From the NCBI GenBank assembly GCA_017999915.1, contig JAGNKX010000002.1, forward strand, positions 124,001 through 188,000: a DNA stretch of 64,000 nucleotides, given 5' to 3'. The notes below the pieces were generated by a model. That model saw only the letters and a list, made by a program, of their open reading frames with translations, ran no database searches and was not told the DNA's origin. Both the position numbers and the translations under genes were made by a program. Below, piece by piece: positions 24,439 through 32,655 of this stretch. Numbering within the stretch: position 1 is the stretch's first letter; each line of letters starts with the position of its first letter. Origin of the DNA: Spirochaetota bacterium (GTDB lineage Bacteria; Spirochaetota; UBA4802; UBA5550).

Positions 24439-25314
24439 TTACTTATAATCGTTAATTCGCTCGCTTTTCTTTTCGTCCTGTTCAACAAGCTCCTGCATAT
24501 GCTTGTAGTGGGGGGATTCAATGCCGTATTTAAGCTCGACTGCCTGTAACATGCTCCTGTTCTTCTTGCTCTTGTATGTATTGATCTCATCCTCGGAGGC
24601 ATGCCTGTATTTCTGGAGGACCTTCTCCATGTATCCGTAGCAGCTGGACATGTACTTGTACGCCCATATGTCCTTTGCGTTCTTGTCGGACAACGTTATA
24701 TAGCGCTCCAAAAGGGCTATGCAGGGAAGAAAATTCTGAAGGTCATACTGTGTTGAGACATATACCTGAAACAACCTGGTCTGGAAATTGAGGAACCGCG
24801 GCTCCTGCCTGATTTCCTGGTGCTGCACCTGGTCGAGATAATTGATGGCCTTGGTCAGATACGTAACGGATTTCATCTTGGCCTCCGTCTTCTTTGACCA
24901 GATGAGGCGCTGCTCGGCGTTCTTCCTGTCGATCTCCTGCCAGTACCACCGCTCATTGAGATTCTTCTTCTCCTTATTGGTGGTCCGGATTTTTATCACC
25001 TCGTTTTCCATGTCTTCGAGAATATCGAGCCCCGTCGAGTACTCGTCGATTGCAAGCTTTAAAAGATTGTCGGAATATTCCTTGTTCAGCTTTTCAAGCT
25101 CCTGGATCGCCTTGATGTAAGGTTTAAAGTCCCTGATCCTCCACCCGGTCACTTCCACTTCGCTGAACTCATTGAGGGCGGATGAATCCTTTTTCTCTTC
25201 TTTTTTCTTTTCATCCGCCTGCTGAGCGGATATCCGGGACGATAACCCCACGGTGAATACAAGGGCCCCTATCAGTACAGCAATAATAATCTTTGACATA
25301 TTTCCTGGTTTCAT
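24439..25314 (-). CDS. Exported helical protein, possibly FcpA-like flagellar sheath protein
   Basis: 291 residues with a signal peptide (hydrophobic 8-26, cleavage near ISAQQA), then a charged Lys/Glu stretch (34-45) and an almost wholly helical body with motifs such as EIDRKNAEQRLIWSKK, SVTYLTKAINYLDQ and FQVYVSTQYDLQNF. This composition, length and spacing recall the leptospiral flagellar coiling protein FcpA, which coats periplasmic flagella. That similarity is from memory and unverified. It stands alone between the KDSR terminator and the DnaC-like gene. If not FcpA-like, it is an uncharacterised periplasmic TPR-type protein. Confidence 0.55.
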   Translation of the reverse strand: MKPGNMSKIIIAVLIGALVFTVGLSSRISAQQADEKKKEEKKDSSALNEFSEVEVTGWRIRDFKPYIKAIQELEKLNKEYSDNLLKLAIDEYSTGLDILEDMENEVIKIRTTNKEKKNLNERWYWQEIDRKNAEQRLIWSKKTEAKMKSVTYLTKAINYLDQVQHQEIRQEPRFLNFQTRLFQVYVSTQYDLQNFLPCIALLERYITLSDKNAKDIWAYKYMSSCYGYMEKVLQKYRHASEDEINTYKSKKNRSMLQAVELKYGIESPHYKHMQELVEQDEKKSERINDYK

Positions 25315-25530
25315 ATATTAACCCCTTACAGCAAGATAAATCAGACCGTGAATGCACGCTGAATCGCCCGGTGCAATACCACACTACACTATCGGCTATA
25401 TAATATGGAAAATTCATTCTTTTTTCAATAATAAATGCCTCCTTTGCCGTAAATCGGCCGGTATATGTCGCATAATTATTGTTGACATAATGGAATCCCT
25501 GATAAAACGTACATTTTCAAGCTTATCATC

Positions 25531-26343
25531 ATGAAGACCGAGACCAAGACCATATCAGCCTCACAGTACTGCGATTTTTGCGATAAAACGGGCATAATCC
25601 ACAATCCTCATTTTGAGTCGCTCGGAGAAAACGCCCTTGTCCCCTGCCCCAAATGCGTTATAAAAAAATGCCGGTGCCTGGGGGAGGACCCCTACTATAT
25701 CTTCAACAACGGGAAGATCGAGGAATGTTTCTGCCGTGAAACCAGGATGAAAATCATGAAAATCAACATGATTTACAACCGCTCGGGTATTAACAAGAAG
25801 TATCAATGGAAACAGCTCAACCATTTCAAATCCGTCAACAAGCAGGCCGATGAGGCGAAAAACGCCGCCTATGACATCGTAAGACAGTTCCCCAACGTGC
25901 ATAAGGGCCTGTACCTGTGGGGCAATGCCGGCACCGGCAAGACCATGCTGGCTTCGATCATCCTCACCGAGATCATCATCCGCCACGCAGTGGAGGGAAG
26001 GTTCATCAGCATATCCCGAAACTTCTTCAAGACCCTCCAGGAATCGTTCCACGAGGGATCGGAAACGTACGGGGAATCGGGCAGGATCGAGAAGGAGCTT
26101 GCCGACGTGGACATCCTGGTGATCGACGATTTCGGTATCCAGAAAGACACTGAATGGAAGCAGGAGACCCTCTACGACCTGGTGGACGCCAGGTATGAGG
26201 CTGAAAAGTTTACCATCTTCACGTCAAACACCAATCCGCACAAGGCCCTCAAGGACCTGTCCCAGGGGAGGATCCTCTCCCGCATTAAGGAGATGTGCCG
26301 CATCCTGGAAATCAGCGGCGAGGATTACAGGGAAAAGCTGTAA
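25531..26343 (+). CDS. DnaC/IstB-type AAA+ ATPase with N-terminal zinc-binding region
   Basis: 270 residues. The C-terminal two-thirds is a DnaC-like helicase-loader ATPase with Walker A GNAGTGKTM (131-139), Walker B ILVIDDFG (195-202) and sensor TSNTNP. The first 70 residues carry four Cys pairs (C14/C17, C39/C42, C47/C49, C66/C68), probably binding zinc as in primosomal DnaI-type loaders. The likely role is loading DnaB at replication forks, though IstB transposition helpers share the fold and no transposase is nearby. Its stop codon touches the folK start. Confidence 0.8.
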   Translation: MKTETKTISASQYCDFCDKTGIIHNPHFESLGENALVPCPKCVIKKCRCLGEDPYYIFNNGKIEECFCRETRMKIMKINMIYNRSGINKKYQWKQLNHFKSVNKQADEAKNAAYDIVRQFPNVHKGLYLWGNAGTGKTMLASIILTEIIIRHAVEGRFISISRNFFKTLQESFHEGSETYGESGRIEKELADVDILVIDDFGIQKDTEWKQETLYDLVDARYEAEKFTIFTSNTNPHKALKDLSQGRILSRIKEMCRILEISGEDYREKL

Positions 26344-26796
26344 ATGGCGATCGTCTACATCGGCCTCGGCTCAAACCTGGGCGACCGTGAAAAAAACCTG
26401 AAAGACGCAATCAACGCCCTTGTCTCACGTCCATCCATGAAACTCCTGAAACAGAGCTCTATCCTCCAAACGGAGCCCGTCGATTACCTGGACCAGCCTC
26501 TATTCCTTAACATGATCATTGTTGTAGAAACAGACCTTACTCCCCATGAACTTTTGAAAACAACCGGAACGATTGAGCTGGAAATGGGCCGTCAGAAGAC
26601 GATCCCCAAGGGCCCCCGCACGATCGATCTGGACATTCTTCTCTACGACGATATCATTTTAAAAACCGCAGAACTCACCATCCCCCATCCGGAGATCAAG
26701 AACCGGCAATTCATCATGCGACACCTGGTCGAACTAGATCCGGTACTGGCGGACCCGGCAACGAAACAGCGCTATCGCGACATTGTGCGTGCGTGA
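26344..26796 (+). CDS. folK: 6-hydroxymethyl-7,8-dihydropterin pyrophosphokinase
   Basis: HPPK transfers pyrophosphate from ATP to hydroxymethyl-dihydropterin in folate synthesis. The 150-residue protein shows the GLGSNLGDRE opening, LQTEPVDYLDQPLFLN and the signature GPRTIDLDILLYDD followed by IPHPEIKNRQFI. The ATG follows directly on the stop codon of the DnaC-like gene (TAA-ATG), so the two are translated from one message. It converges on umuC with an 11-base gap. No folP or folB is adjacent. Confidence 0.93.
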   Translation: MAIVYIGLGSNLGDREKNLKDAINALVSRPSMKLLKQSSILQTEPVDYLDQPLFLNMIIVVETDLTPHELLKTTGTIELEMGRQKTIPKGPRTIDLDILLYDDIILKTAELTIPHPEIKNRQFIMRHLVELDPVLADPATKQRYRDIVRA

Positions 26797-26807
26797 TCGC
26801 CTCGCCC

Positions 26808-28079
26808 CTACGCTCGCACCACCGGTAGCTCGTCCCAGTGGGTGGTGTAGCGCGGCGACAGGAACTCCCGCCGCATCTGCCACGGCTTGATGATCCCCTC
26901 AGCCGCGAAACGGAGGGTGTGGCGGCCCATGGCCCGGTTGATGCCGTCCACAACGCCCATGAGGCTTCTCGTGCGGTCCGTGTCGTGGAAACGGCTGAAC
27001 AGGTCCAGCTGTGCGTCACCCTCCTGCATGATCTCGTAGAGCATGACCCCCGCCTTCTTGTACCGATACCCCCGCCGGTATATCCCCTCCAGGAGGCGTC
27101 CCGCCACCTGGATCAGGCGCGGCGTGTACGATGACGGCACCGGCAGCCGGCAGGAGATGCCGCTGGAATACTGGGGATCGTTCTCCTTGAACCTGTTGGT
27201 GGAGAGAAACACCGTCACCGAACCGGCGACGCTCCTCTGGGCCCGGAGCTTTTCCGCGGCGCGGCTCACGTAGGCGGCAACGGCCTCCCGGAGCTCCTCA
27301 AGGGACTCCACCGGCCTGCCGAAGGAACGGGAGCTCACGATCCCTTTCTTCGGAGCGGGGAGCTCTTCGAAGGGGATGCAGGGCACGCCCCGCAGCTCCC
27401 AGGCGGTGCGGAGGCCCACGACGGTCATGTTCCGGCGGACCCATTTGTCCGGCGCGTCGCGAAGCTGGCGGGCGGTGCGGATACCGTTGCGATAGAGGAG
27501 CTGGCGGTACTGGTGTCCCACGCCCCATACATCCCCCACGTCCGTGGCCTCCAGCACCGCGTCACGACGCGCGTGGTCGATGAGGGCGCAGACGCCCCGA
27601 CAGCCCGGGTCCCTCTTGCCTATCCTGCTGGCGAGCTTCGCCAATGTCTTCGTGGGGGCAATGCCGATGCTTACCGGAATTCCGGTCCACTGCTTCACGG
27701 TGTCCCGCATCATCCTCCCGTATTCCACGGGATCGCCGCCCGCGCCAGGCACGGACAGAAAAGCCTCGTCGATAGAATAGACTTCCATATCAGGGGAAAA
27801 CCGCGCCAGGCACTCCATGACCCGCCGCGACATGTCGCCGTAAAGCGTATAGTTCGAGGAAAAGACGGCCACCCGGCCTCCCCTGATCAGATCCCTCACC
27901 TTGAAGAAGGGGGCGCCGAAAGGGAGGCCCATTTCCTTCACCTCGTTGGACAGGGCGACCACGTTGCCGTCATTGTTGGAAAGCACCACCACGGGCCTCT
28001 TCCAGAGGCCGGGCCTGAAGACGCGCTCGCAGGAAACATAGAAGTTGTTGCAATCGACCAGACAGCAGAGGTCCTTCAT
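26808..28079 (-). CDS. umuC: Y-family DNA polymerase UmuC
   Basis: The catalytic subunit of an error-prone translesion polymerase (Pol V). 423 residues with metal ligands Asp9 ([16 protein letters not shown]) and Asp104/Glu105 ([10 protein letters not shown]), the steric region [10 protein letters not shown], the helix-hairpin-helix [11 protein letters not shown] and a complete little-finger domain. The gene overlaps the upstream ribbon-helix-helix gene by 4 bases (ATGA). With umuD at 28647 it forms an umuD-RHH-umuC group, probably DNA-damage inducible, although I could not identify a LexA box. Confidence 0.93.
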   Translation of the reverse strand: MKDLCCLVDCNNFYVSCERVFRPGLWKRPVVVLSNNDGNVVALSNEVKEMGLPFGAPFFKVRDLIRGGRVAVFSSNYTLYGDMSRRVMECLARFSPDMEVYSIDEAFLSVPGAGGDPVEYGRMMRDTVKQWTGIPVSIGIAPTKTLAKLASRIGKRDPGCRGVCALIDHARRDAVLEATDVGDVWGVGHQYRQLLYRNGIRTARQLRDAPDKWVRRNMTVVGLRTAWELRGVPCIPFEELPAPKKGIVSSRSFGRPVESLEELREAVAAYVSRAAEKLRAQRSVAGSVTVFLSTNRFKENDPQYSSGISCRLPVPSSYTPRLIQVAGRLLEGIYRRGYRYKKAGVMLYEIMQEGDAQLDLFSRFHDTDRTRSLMGVVDGINRAMGRHTLRFAAEGIIKPWQMRREFLSPRYTTHWDELPVVRA

Positions 28080-28543
28080 GGGTTCCGCCTATTGCTGATG
28101 GCGTTTCGGGGGAGGAGTTTGCCGATGTTGTAGGGATAGCCCCATATTAATTTCCAGCATACTGCGTCATTGAGTATTTCTTTGATGAGGACGTAATCTT
28201 TGTACTGATAGTTATCGGTATCTTTATTTTCCATTATCTCCTTCAAATATTTTCTTACCGCATATGCGAGGATTAATGAAACCGACATCTTCAGAAGCCT
28301 CCTGAGATCCAGCAAATACTCATAATCATCCATTCGCAGTTGCACGTGAACGGTGCGCCACGCAGCGGGACTGCTCCTCTCCTGGTAACGGACCATCCTG
28401 CCGAACCGCACCGAATTGGAAGCATCATCCATAATTCTTTTGATAAGCACCACGATCATGGCGGAGCGTGAAATGCGGCGCGACCGCGCGGCCCAGTTGA
28501 TTTTTTCCAGAATGTCAGAATGAATATTGAGTGTAGTTTCCAT
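28076..28543 (-). CDS. Protein with two ribbon-helix-helix-like units, inserted between umuD and umuC
   Basis: 155 residues. Residues 1-37 ([34 protein letters not shown]) and about 64-105 ([34 protein letters not shown]) both show a strand followed by two helices as in ribbon-helix-helix DNA-binding proteins. The tail (about 115-155) is unrecognised. It overlaps umuC by 4 bases and follows umuD by about 100. Such a gene is not part of standard umuDC operons; it could be a local repressor. The second unit carries weaker similarity, so the tandem reading is an inference. Confidence 0.6.
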   Translation of the reverse strand: METTLNIHSDILEKINWAARSRRISRSAMIVVLIKRIMDDASNSVRFGRMVRYQERSSPAAWRTVHVQLRMDDYEYLLDLRRLLKMSVSLILAYAVRKYLKEIMENKDTDNYQYKDYVLIKEILNDAVCWKLIWGYPYNIGKLLPRNAISNRRNP

Positions 28544-28646
28544 GTATAACCCCCCGCCCTTTACCGGATATCATAAAAAGATATACGAACGGAGATCATT
28601 ATAATGAAAAATTTTCCAACCGGCACAGGCTTTGGGCCAGCCCATG

Positions 28647-29111
28647 TCATCGGAAGCTGCGTATCACATGCACGACGACGCCCCATACCTCGAAATCCAT
28701 CTCGCCCGTCACCTCCAGGGATGGATAATTCTGATTCTCCGAAAGAAGCCAGACGCGGCCGTCCTCGCGGACGAACCGTTTCACCGTCAGTTCGCCGTTC
28801 AGCGCCGCGATGACGATATTCCGGTCCCGGACCGATTCAGCCCGGTCCACCACCAGGACATCGCCTGAATTGATCCCCGCACCGGTCATGGAATCGCCGG
28901 AAACGCGCACGAAAAAGGTGGCGGCCGGATGCCGTACCAGGAACTCATTCAGGTCCAGTCCCTTGTCCACGTAGTCATCTGCCGGGGAAGGAAAACCTGC
29001 CGGGATCCTGGCAACGAACAGGGGAAACCGGGCCGGGACGCATCCCCCGGCACGCCGGATGGATTCGATAGAGCCGTCCCAGGCCAGCCGGATCTCTTTA
29101 AGGGCCTCCAT
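28647..29111 (-). CDS. umuD: UmuD-type self-cleaving S24 protein
   Basis: 154 residues, S24 peptidase fold. The Ser-Lys dyad is Ser74 (VSGDSMTGAGI) and Lys111 (GELTVKRF), and the probable RecA-stimulated cleavage site is Ala38-Gly39 (RIPAGFPSPADDY). The first 25 residues are too short for a DNA-binding domain, so it is UmuD and not LexA. The processed form should join UmuC as Pol V. It lies 11 bases downstream of the DUF3795 gene and may share its transcript. Confidence 0.9.
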   Translation of the reverse strand: MEALKEIRLAWDGSIESIRRAGGCVPARFPLFVARIPAGFPSPADDYVDKGLDLNEFLVRHPAATFFVRVSGDSMTGAGINSGDVLVVDRAESVRDRNIVIAALNGELTVKRFVREDGRVWLLSENQNYPSLEVTGEMDFEVWGVVVHVIRSFR

Positions 29112-29122
29112 GGACGCCTCCG

Positions 29123-29470
29123 TTACCGCCGGATGGTCTGGATACGGCGGGTGGCCATTTCACGGGCAAAGGCCTCGTAGCCTTTTTCCCTGATCAATGC
29201 AATGCAGGCGGCCCGGTCAGAGCGGAACACAAATCCGAATATCCGCGCCATGAAATTATTGAACCTGCCACACTCACGTACATCCTGAAACTCATCACAA
29301 TCTGCGCAGGATTTGTAGCCCCGCTCCAAGCAACAGGTCCGCACCCCGCACCAGCCTGCCTTTTTATTCTCCCGGCATCCGGGACATTTCTCCCCCAGGT
29401 ACCGTGAACAGGCAGCGCAATAGAGACCGCACAGGGCTATGAGATCCTTATCCACGGTTATTTCGCGCAT
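29123..29470 (-). CDS. Small cysteine-rich DUF3795-type protein
   Basis: 115 residues with ten cysteines, in the order LCGLYCAACSRY, CPGCRENK, WCGVRTCC, SCADCDEF, typical of DUF3795 proteins that probably bind a metal or iron-sulfur centre. The function of the family is unknown. ATG 29470 is preceded by AAGGAGG at good distance; the frame is open upstream to 29557 but that segment is not family-like and contains the dispersed GGGGTCAGAG motif. It stands ahead of umuD, with a divergent MarR gene on its other side. Confidence 0.72.
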   Translation of the reverse strand: MREITVDKDLIALCGLYCAACSRYLGEKCPGCRENKKAGWCGVRTCCLERGYKSCADCDEFQDVRECGRFNNFMARIFGFVFRSDRAACIALIREKGYEAFAREMATRRIQTIRR

Positions 29471-29606
29471 ACATCCCTCCTTTTTTGATAGCGTGGGGTC
29501 AGAGCAACTCCCATCTTCCAGAAACAATATAGGAAGCCGCCCATAATATGTCAACATTTGTTTAGTATTTTATTTTTATCATTACTGTTTCCAGAAAAAG
29601 CTTGCA

Positions 29607-29647
29607 ATTTTATTTGACTAGTCAATATTTGACTTATCAAATAAAAT
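29607..29647. promoter_or_regulatory. Double palindromic operator before the MarR gene
   Basis: ATTTTATTTGA (29607-29617) and TCAAATAAAAT (29637-29647) are perfect inverted repeats. Between them are two TTTGA-centred palindromes: TTGACTAGTCAA (29614-29625) and TTTGACTTATCAAA (29628-29641), 14-15 bases apart. They end 12 bases before the MarR start codon, as expected for autoregulation. Confidence 0.65.
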
Positions 29648-29658
29648 AGGATATTGAG

Positions 29659-30078
29659 ATGGATGACAGACTTCTTTTCCTCATGTCAAAAGCCCAGCAT
29701 ACCATGAAAAATTATGTTAGGAGAGAATTCACCAATGGCGGCGTTGAATTTACTCCAGCACAAATGGGGATACTTTTTGCCCTTAAGCTGAAGAACGGTC
29801 TTTCGATGAACATATTGAGCGAAATCGTATCGATCGATAACGCGGCCGTGACGCGCCACGTGGATACCCTTGAGCGCAACGGATTGATAACACGGACACA
29901 GGACCCCGAAGATAGAAGAAAATATATGGTCTCCATTACGGAAAAGGGGATTTCCGAAGCTGACAAATCAAAAGAGATAGTCCGCAAAATCAACTCAATG
30001 CTCAAAGAAGGATTCAGCGAAGAAGAGGTGGAAGTATATAAAAGAATGTTAAATAGTTTCTTTGTTAAATTTAAATAA
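29659..30078 (+). CDS. MarR-family transcriptional regulator
   Basis: 139 residues with a winged helix-turn-helix: FTPAQMGILFALKLKNGLS leads into MNILSEIVSIDNAAVTRHVDTLERNGLI and the wing RTQDPEDRRKYMVSITEKG. The C-terminal helix provides dimerisation. The gene is followed after 22 bases by a hotdog-fold protein gene, the likely regulated partner, and preceded by the palindromic operator at 29607-29647. The ligand is unknown; the neighbour suggests an acyl or aromatic compound. Confidence 0.88.
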   Translation: MDDRLLFLMSKAQHTMKNYVRREFTNGGVEFTPAQMGILFALKLKNGLSMNILSEIVSIDNAAVTRHVDTLERNGLITRTQDPEDRRKYMVSITEKGISEADKSKEIVRKINSMLKEGFSEEEVEVYKRMLNSFFVKFK

Positions 30079-30100
30079 CTACGGAGATACGGGAGGTCCT

Positions 30101-30565
30101 ATGAGCAAAGTTTTATCAGCGTACAACAAATTGCACGGGCTGCCTCTGGGCAACTATCTTTTTTCAAAAGTAGTATGCCAGATGGCTCCCTACTTTAAAA
30201 CCATCAAGCCCCGCTTTGTCGAACTGAAACCGGGATATTGTGAGATCAATATGAAAAACCGGAGGGCCATTCGGAATCATCTCAACAGCGTCCATGCCAT
30301 CGCCATGTGCAATCTCTGCGAGCTTGCCGGCGGCACGGCCATTGATGTTTCCCTGCCCGCCCACCTGCGGTGGATTCCCCGTGGTATGGATGTCAAGTAT
30401 ATCAAAATTGCAAAAAGCAACCTGAAAGGGACCTGCTCGATACCGGGTGATGACATAAAAGGAAAGGGGTCTGTTCCGGTGACCGTCAGCGTGACCGATG
30501 CCAACAATACAGAAGTAATGAAGGCCGTAATCGATATGTATATTACAGAGCGGGATAAAAAATAG
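30101..30565 (+). CDS. DUF4442-type hotdog-fold protein (putative thioesterase)
   Basis: 154 residues of the DUF4442/hotdog fold, seen in MAPYFKTIKPRFVELKPGYCEINMKNRRAIRNHLNSVHAIAM-type composition around residues 27-68 and the CELAGGTAID helix. Related proteins hydrolyse acyl-CoA thioesters but this group is uncharacterised. ATG 30101 is preceded by GGGAGG; an upstream ATG at 30062 overlaps the MarR gene and is unlikely. It forms a two-gene unit with the MarR regulator. Confidence 0.75.
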   Translation: MSKVLSAYNKLHGLPLGNYLFSKVVCQMAPYFKTIKPRFVELKPGYCEINMKNRRAIRNHLNSVHAIAMCNLCELAGGTAIDVSLPAHLRWIPRGMDVKYIKIAKSNLKGTCSIPGDDIKGKGSVPVTVSVTDANNTEVMKAVIDMYITERDKK

Positions 30566-30571
30566 AAACAA

Positions 30572-31234
30572 TCACAGGGGCGTGACACAGTCAGGCGACT
30601 CATTTCTCGGCGAGTTGACCATGGGCGATACCGGATATGCCTCCATTTCATCGGACCTGTACGGAGCCACCAGGGCAAGGAGGTCCTCCGGCAGGGCAGC
30701 CGGATCAAGCCAGCGCTCATGACACTCGCCGGGGATGATCACCGGCATTCTGTCATGGATCGGCGCCATGACGGAGTTGGCCGCCGTGGTGATGATAGTG
30801 CAGGTGCGAAGTTCCTCACCTGATGAGGATTTCCATGTTTCATGGAGCCCCGCAAAGGTGAACAAATCGCCGGTCTTAAGCTTCACAAAATAGGGGCTCT
30901 TGACCTTCCCTTCTTTTTTCCATTCATAAAAACCGCTGGCCGGGATAAGGCACCGCCTCTGTTTAAAGGCATTCCTGAAGCTGGGCTTCTGATGTACCGT
31001 TTCACCGCGGGCATTGATGAGATTATTCCCTATGGAAGGATCCTTGGCCCAGTGTGGAACAAGTCCCCACTGATAATCCACCAGAAGGCGCCGCCCATTA
31101 TTCATGATAACCGATAATATACTGCTCCCCGGGGCGATATTGTAGCGAGGAGTGATATCCGTGATAACTTCATCAATGAAAAATATTTTAATGATATTAC
31201 TTATCGGTTCAATCTGGGCAAAACGGCCGCACAT
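30572..31234 (-). CDS. SRAP-domain protein (YedK/HMCES family)
   Basis: SRAP proteins bind abasic sites in single-stranded DNA through a thiazolidine crosslink formed by the N-terminal Cys. At 220 residues all key parts are present: Cys2 after Met1, Asn74 (LINARGET), Glu104 (SGFYEW) and His160 (IHDRMPVI). It probably protects damaged DNA together with the SOS genes 1.5-4 kb away. It converges on the hotdog gene with a 6-base gap. Confidence 0.9.
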   Translation of the reverse strand: MCGRFAQIEPISNIIKIFFIDEVITDITPRYNIAPGSSILSVIMNNGRRLLVDYQWGLVPHWAKDPSIGNNLINARGETVHQKPSFRNAFKQRRCLIPASGFYEWKKEGKVKSPYFVKLKTGDLFTFAGLHETWKSSSGEELRTCTIITTAANSVMAPIHDRMPVIIPGECHERWLDPAALPEDLLALVAPYRSDEMEAYPVSPMVNSPRNESPDCVTPL

Positions 31235-31612
31235 GGTACTTTTCCCTCATTAGACCATATCTTAACTCTGACGCCTGCTCATATTCAAAAATCCACTATT
31301 AGTATAGCTATGAATACGGAGAAAACACAAAAATAAAACTGTCCTCTACGGGCAAATTTATATTAATAAATATTTTTTTCAACGGCAATATGATGAAAAA
31401 CCCATTTTTAGAGTTTTACACTCACCCGGAGTATCATAGTTTACTCCGACCACCGATAACTATCAGCTAATATAAACCCGGTGCCAGAGCTACAGTGCCA
31501 GTTATAAAAAATCACAAAATTGATAAAAATATATGAATTTTTTCCCGTCGATGTCGATAATTGAAGTGGATTAATCTATCAATAATGAACAACGCATGTT
31601 AAAGAGGATTAT
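31235..31612. other. AT-rich intergenic region with a small inverted repeat and one palindrome copy
   Basis: It contains CGGAGTA-N8-TACTCCG (31427-31448), a perfect 7-base inverted repeat that may be an operator, and a single degenerate copy of the window's palindromic element, CCGATAACTATCAG (31454-31467). No coding sequence is seen until the small gene at 31613. Confidence 0.55.
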
Positions 31613-31786
31613 ATGAACGTTAACACCAATGAAAACCAGATAATTATCGAGACAATCCAGAAAGGCAATGACCTGTTAAAGATGATCACTGCCGCCAAGC
31701 TTGGCGTGGATGAGAAAATGATGAAGGCCGAAGTTGTCGCCAATGTTGAAGCCGGTGTCGGGGAAAACCTCGATCTAGAAGCATGA
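31613..31786 (+). CDS. Small 57-residue protein, weakly YjfB-like
   Basis: A short open frame with an AGAGG site before the ATG and a terminator 9 bases after the stop. The product is helical (NQIIIETIQKGNDLLKMI, KLGVDEKMMKAEVVANVE) and ends GVGENLDLEA. The length and the ending resemble small YjfB-type putative motility proteins, which end in an N-x-D-I/L motif, but the similarity is weak. Gene boundaries are well supported by signals on both sides; the function is unknown. Confidence 0.6.
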   Translation: MNVNTNENQIIIETIQKGNDLLKMITAAKLGVDEKMMKAEVVANVEAGVGENLDLEA

Positions 31787-31794
31787 TAAACAAG

Positions 31795-31820
31795 AAAGGC
31801 GAGACACAGCCCGCCTTTTT
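31795..31820 (+). terminator. Rho-independent terminator of the small gene
   Basis: AAAGGCG and CGCCTTT pair around a 10-base loop and run into a T-tract, just after the 57-codon gene. It may also serve the converging heat-shock operon from the other side. Confidence 0.75.
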
Positions 31821-31850
31821 AATCATCATTCCTTGTTTAAGCATCACCGC

Positions 31851-32225
31851 TTAATGCACATTGATGGCTATCTTACGCGGTTTTACTGATTCATGTTTCT
31901 GAAGGACCAGCGTCAGCACCCCGTCTTCAAATACAGCGGAAACCTTATCCCTGTCGATATCATTGCCAACGGTGAATCTCCTGAAGTAATCATACTGTGA
32001 GAACTCAGAATACATCAGCTCCTTGTTCTCCGGCTTATACGGTGCAACCGATCCCCTGATCTCGAGTTCATCATTCTCCATGGTTATCTCCAGCTTTTCC
32101 CTGGTTACACCGGGCATTTCAAGCTTCAGGGTGTACTGATCCGCCGTTTCGTAAATGTCGGAAAGGGGAACCAGAACCCGTTCTTCCCTGGTATTATTGT
32201 CATTTTTGGTGATTTCCTTCATCAT
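31851..32225 (-). CDS. Small heat-shock protein (Hsp20), third in array
   Basis: A 124-residue alpha-crystallin-domain chaperone that binds unfolding proteins. The domain runs from about 20 to 115 with ADQYTLKLEMPGVTREKLEI, the EFSQYDYFRRFTV strand and the A-x-x-x-G-V-L signature (AVFEDGVLTLVL). It is the most divergent of the three paralogues and lacks the extended N-terminal arm. It follows the middle copy by 11 bases and is the last gene of the CIRCE-controlled operon. Confidence 0.92.
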   Translation of the reverse strand: MMKEITKNDNNTREERVLVPLSDIYETADQYTLKLEMPGVTREKLEITMENDELEIRGSVAPYKPENKELMYSEFSQYDYFRRFTVGNDIDRDKVSAVFEDGVLTLVLQKHESVKPRKIAINVH

Positions 32226-32236
32226 GGCTGCACCTC

Positions 32237-32644
32237 CTATTTGATCTCAATTTTCTTCGGCTTGGCATCTTCGCTCTTATGGAGCTTGACATGGAGAATA
32301 CCATTGGTCAATTCCGCGCTGATGGTACCGGGATCAACCCTGTACGGAAGTTTGACTGACTTTTTAAAGGCGCCAAACTGCCGCTCCCTGCGGATATAGG
32401 GATTGTCAGCGTAATCGTTCTTCTTTTCACCTTCGATAACCAGATTGTTATCAACCAGGTTGATATTCAGATTATCGGCTTTTACCCCCGGAACCAGGGC
32501 CCTCACTTCAAGCTCGTCTTTTCCTTCATAGATTTCCATGTTTGGAAATTCACGGCTTTTCCACCTTCCGGTATAATCATTGAAATATGAATTTACCGTG
32601 TCTTTCAGATTGAAGATGTCATCAAAAATATCATAGGTGTACAT
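32237..32644 (-). CDS. Small heat-shock protein (Hsp20), second in array
   Basis: A 135-residue alpha-crystallin protein with a short N-terminal arm (MYTYDIFDDIFNLKDTVNSYF), the core strand ELEVRALVPGVKADNLNI and the AELTNGILHVKL signature. Hsp20 proteins form oligomers that hold denaturing clients. It lies 11 bases from each neighbouring hsp20 gene, and its ribosome site is the GGCATG-flanked AGGAGG just upstream. Divergence from its neighbours suggests an old duplication rather than a recent one. Confidence 0.92.
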   Translation of the reverse strand: MYTYDIFDDIFNLKDTVNSYFNDYTGRWKSREFPNMEIYEGKDELEVRALVPGVKADNLNINLVDNNLVIEGEKKNDYADNPYIRRERQFGAFKKSVKLPYRVDPGTISAELTNGILHVKLHKSEDAKPKKIEIK

Positions 32645-32655
32645 AGCATGCCTCC

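Noticed and set aside
25531-26343. IstB subunit of an IS21 insertion sequence
   Set aside because: No istA transposase or terminal repeats are nearby, and the N-terminal cysteine-rich region and link to folK fit a DnaC/DnaI-type loader.
29628-29641. LexA (SOS) box near the umuD group
   Set aside because: TTTGACTTATCAAA resembles a TTTG-N-CAAA box, but the spacing is six rather than five, it belongs to a larger MarR-type palindrome, and it lies on the MarR side.
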